From NCBI GenBank assembly GCA_903837255.1, contig CAILTZ010000314.1:1-8521 (forward strand): 8,521 nt of DNA. Reading direction: 5' to 3'. Positions within the stretch are counted from its first letter, which is position 1; each line of letters starts with the position of its first letter. Made by a program: the position numbers and the translations under genes. Shown piece after piece: positions 6,441-8,521 of the stretch. This DNA comes from an uncultured Pirellula sp. Lineage in GTDB: Bacteria > Planctomycetota > Planctomycetia > Pirellulales > Pirellulaceae. A model generated the notes under the pieces. That model saw only the letters and a list, made by a program, of their open reading frames with translations. It was not told the DNA's origin and did not search any database.

Positions 6441-8521
6441 ACCGCAGTCGAAGGCCAGTCGTGGTGGTCGTCTGAGTTGGATTCTACTGCTATGTGCTTC
6501 GGCGGTGATGGCTTATTACATCGTTTTCGATCGGGTGGATCACAAGCTCACCAGTGAGATCCAGAGTCGGTTGCGAAAGCAGTTTCCGCAGCATTGTGTA
6601 ACGGTGGACCGGGCCCGTTTGGTTCCAGGCGAGTCGATTGTGATCGATGGTCTGAGCATTGGCAAGGCGACTGAGCAGGGGTTGCGAGATGTGATCAAGA
6701 TATCGCGGGTTGTGTGCAATGGTCCGATCGATTTGATGGGGATCTTGCAGGGCCAGGCGGTAATCAATTCGGTGGTAATCGATGGTTTGGAGCTCAATGT
6801 CTGGCCGAAGGCCGATGGGACGTGGAGCGTTTCGGAGCTGATGCAAAAGCCCAAGTTATCGATGCGAATCCCATCCATCCAGGTGCGGTCGGGGTTTGTG
6901 CGACTGGGACATCATACAGGCGAGCAGCAGCGAGAGATAATCTGTCATGATCTGAGGGGGAGTTTCGTTGAGCAGGTATTAGCGACCGACACCGCTGGGG
7001 TCGAGCAATTGCGACATGAGTTGCATGGAACGTTGTCGAGCAGTTATTTTTCGCGGCTACAGATCGATGCCGTGGGTAATCTTGCGAATTCGCAGTGGGA
7101 GGTCCAGGGTGAGATTGAGCGGCTCGACTATTCATCGCAGTTGAGCGATCAATTGCCGAGTGTCTTGAGAGACAGGATGCAACTGCTTAATGGATTTTCC
7201 GGGCGGCTCGAAACCCGCTTTCAATGGGTGCAGAATCGCGGCCAAATCGATTTGCAGTCGCATGTACGCGTTCAAGATGGTCGATTTTTGCATCCTCAGG
7301 TGCCTTATCCACTCGATCAGATCTCTGGGGACCTGTACATAAGAGACGACCAGCTACAGTTGAGGAATGCAGTGGGTCGGTCTGGCAGAGCGTCAGTCAC
7401 ACTCGACTGCGACGTCCAGGGTTTGGGCAAGCGAGCACCGCTTGTGGCCAAGCTGAGCGTGAGTCATTTAGGGCTCGACGAGCAGCTTTTCAATGCACTT
7501 CCTGAATCCATGCAAGAGCATTGGAAGCGGCTGGGGCTAAAGGGGACAGTCCATGCCAGTGCAGCGGTACGTTTTGATGGAGAGGTTTGGGATCCGCATG
7601 TTGTGGTTCGGGCAGTGGACGGCTCGATCGATGCAGATTATTTTCCTTATCCGATACAGCATCTTTCGGGAGACTTTGTCTATCGAAACGGAGTCATTGA
7701 AGCACCGAGCTTGATCGCATACGCGGGCAACCAACGCCTGCGAGGTTCATTGACGCTGCAGAAAGCTCATCCTCGCTGGTTGATGGACTTGAGTATCGCC
7801 GCCGATGGCCCCATAGCGATAGACGGCAGTTTGCTCGGTGCATTGACACCTCGGGGGCTACCGGAGAGTGGATTTCAACGGTTTGCCAATTCGCTTCATC
7901 CGACTGGGACGGTGTTGGTCAAGCGGGCGAGATTTGTCCGTTCGGAGGCCAAGCCCGAGATGGTTTCCAGATCGCTTGAGTTAACCTTTTCCGAGTGTTC
8001 CATTCGCTACGATGGTTTTCGGTATCCGATCTACGAGGTCAATGGACAAGTAACCTTGGATCACGATCGCCTGATCCTCAAGGACTTTGTCGGGCGCAAT
8101 GACGGGTCGCGAGTCCAGGGATCGGGTGTGGCCAACTGTAGCAGTTCGAGTCTCGAATCGGTCGACTTGGTGTTTCAAGCTTTCCAGGTATCGCTCGACG
8201 AGGAGTTGCAGCAAGCCTTGCCTCCGAGCGCCAGGAACCTGTGGGTTCAGTTGCAACCAAGCGGTTTGATCGACAAGGTTGAGGTGCGAATGCAGCGCCC
8301 GAACTTGCGATCGCCGATGGACATGAAGGTTGTGATTCAGGAGAACCGATCCAACGACCAAGGTGGGAGAGGGATGTCACTGCATCCCCTCTCGTTCCCT
8401 TACGCGATGCATGATATCGACTGTTTGGTGGACTATCGACCGGGGCGGATCGACATTCGATCTTTGTCGGGAGTGCATGACGCGAGTCGCATCGAAACGA
8501 CGGGTCAGATCCGACTTCATA
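6406..8521 (+). CDS. AsmA-like repeat protein, N-terminal part (truncated by window end)
   Basis: The frame opens at ATG 6406, inside the 3' end of the glycosyltransferase gene, and runs past the window end: 705 residues visible, no stop. A basic, polar leader (MPLETESKQNSRPQSKASRGG) precedes one membrane segment (23-41, LSWILLLCASAVMAYYIV), so the bulk is periplasmic. Residues 60-115 (LVPGESIVIDGLSIGKA..., NGPIDLMGILQG, INSVVIDGLELNVW, DGTWSV) follow the AsmA/DUF748 N-terminal pattern. From residue about 250 the chain is built of ~120-residue beta-rich repeats, each with an LP-x-S start and a YP-like turn. AsmA-family proteins are large inner-membrane-anchored beta structures tied to outer-membrane lipid homeostasis and are related to bridge-like lipid transfer proteins. 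The 5' overlap suggests coupling to the glycosyltransferase. No strong ribosome binding site is seen (GGACGG directly before ATG), so a TTG at 6412 is possible. Confidence 0.8.
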   Translation, partial: MPLETESKQNSRPQSKASRGGRLSWILLLCASAVMAYYIVFDRVDHKLTSEIQSRLRKQFPQHCVTVDRARLVPGESIVIDGLSIGKATEQGLRDVIKISRVVCNGPIDLMGILQGQAVINSVVIDGLELNVWPKADGTWSVSELMQKPKLSMRIPSIQVRSGFVRLGHHTGEQQREIICHDLRGSFVEQVLATDTAGVEQLRHELHGTLSSSYFSRLQIDAVGNLANSQWEVQGEIERLDYSSQLSDQLPSVLRDRMQLLNGFSGRLETRFQWVQNRGQIDLQSHVRVQDGRFLHPQVPYPLDQISGDLYIRDDQLQLRNAVGRSGRASVTLDCDVQGLGKRAPLVAKLSVSHLGLDEQLFNALPESMQEHWKRLGLKGTVHASAAVRFDGEVWDPHVVVRAVDGSIDADYFPYPIQHLSGDFVYRNGVIEAPSLIAYAGNQRLRGSLTLQKAHPRWLMDLSIAADGPIAIDGSLLGALTPRGLPESGFQRFANSLHPTGTVLVKRARFVRSEAKPEMVSRSLELTFSECSIRYDGFRYPIYEVNGQVTLDHDRLILKDFVGRNDGSRVQGSGVANCSSSSLESVDLVFQAFQVSLDEELQQALPPSARNLWVQLQPSGLIDKVEVRMQRPNLRSPMDMKVVIQENRSNDQGGRGMSLHPLSFPYAMHDIDCLVDYRPGRIDIRSLSGVHDASRIETTGQIRLH
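7153..8521 (+). repeat. Four ~120-residue internal protein repeats in the AsmA-like gene
   Basis: Repeat units begin at an LP-x-S motif at residues 250 (QLPSVL), 365 (ALPESM), 485 (GLPESG) and 605 (ALPPSA), i.e. near 7153, 7498, 7858 and 8218. The spacings are 115, 120 and 120 residues. Each unit also has an aromatic turn about 50-60 residues in: PYPLDQISG (Tyr301), PYPIQHLSG (Tyr415), RYPIYEVNG (Tyr540) and PYAMHDIDC (Tyr666). Where visible, units end in a LDE-L-type segment before the next LP (LGLDEQL, VSLDEEL). The fourth unit is cut by the window end. The repeats are visible in protein only, not as DNA identity, so they are old. Confidence 0.7.

Noticed and set aside
7981..8361. Minus-strand open frame of 126 codons opposite the AsmA-like gene
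   Set aside because: The plus-strand frame shows clear repeats and family features across the same bases; the opposite frame shows none.
1..8521. tRNA, rRNA, riboswitch or prophage/insertion sequence content
   Set aside because: No cloverleaf, rRNA-like stretch, known aptamer motif, transposase or phage structural gene was recognised on either strand.

Overview
The window looks like a piece of a planctomycete chromosome (Pirellulaceae type). This is inferred from the protein content: a PilO/PilP-type fusion, a secreted BON protein with FVGA motifs, a cytosolic orphan that resembles planctomycete hypothetical proteins I remember, a transglutaminase lipoprotein and a very large repeat-built AsmA-like protein. 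Composition also fits, with moderate GC and very frequent CGATCG. No database search was possible, so the taxonomic call is recognition, not proof.

Layout. (1) 1-1920, plus strand: the end of a type IV pilus / type II secretion-like assembly operon. It holds the C-terminal tail of an upstream protein, then a 310-residue protein joining a PilO/GspM-like half to a PilP/GspC-like half (ATGA overlap), then a secreted BON-domain protein 12 nt further on with a strong ribosome binding site. No secretin follows. (2) 1921-2188: a convergent intergenic region made mostly of repeat-like sequence, including an exact 25-bp direct repeat 175 bp apart. (3) 2189-2944, minus strand: a conserved-looking soluble protein of unknown function. 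(4) 2945-3234: a divergent intergenic region that should hold the promoters of both flanking transcripts; nothing convincing can be pinned down. (5) 3235-8521, plus strand: three overlapping genes. They encode a transglutaminase-like lipoprotein with Cys-His-Asp triad, a GT-C fold membrane glycosyltransferase (family 39 / ArnT-like) starting at TTG, and an AsmA-like inner-membrane-anchored protein that runs off the window end.

How the genes may work together. The first group builds the inner-membrane alignment part of a pilus or secretion machine: PilO and PilP normally form a periplasmic complex that links the PilM/N platform to the secretin. The last group looks like an envelope module: a lipid-linked sugar transferase, a lipoprotein with a protease/transglutaminase fold, and a bridge-like protein of the family thought to move lipids across the periplasm. 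Their tight overlaps argue for one transcript; the joint function is inference.

The most notable items are the PilO-PilP fusion, the regular ~120-residue repeats of the AsmA-like protein, the composite intergenic repeat, and the roughly ten-fold excess of the palindrome CGATCG. No RNA gene, CRISPR array, insertion sequence or phage gene was seen.
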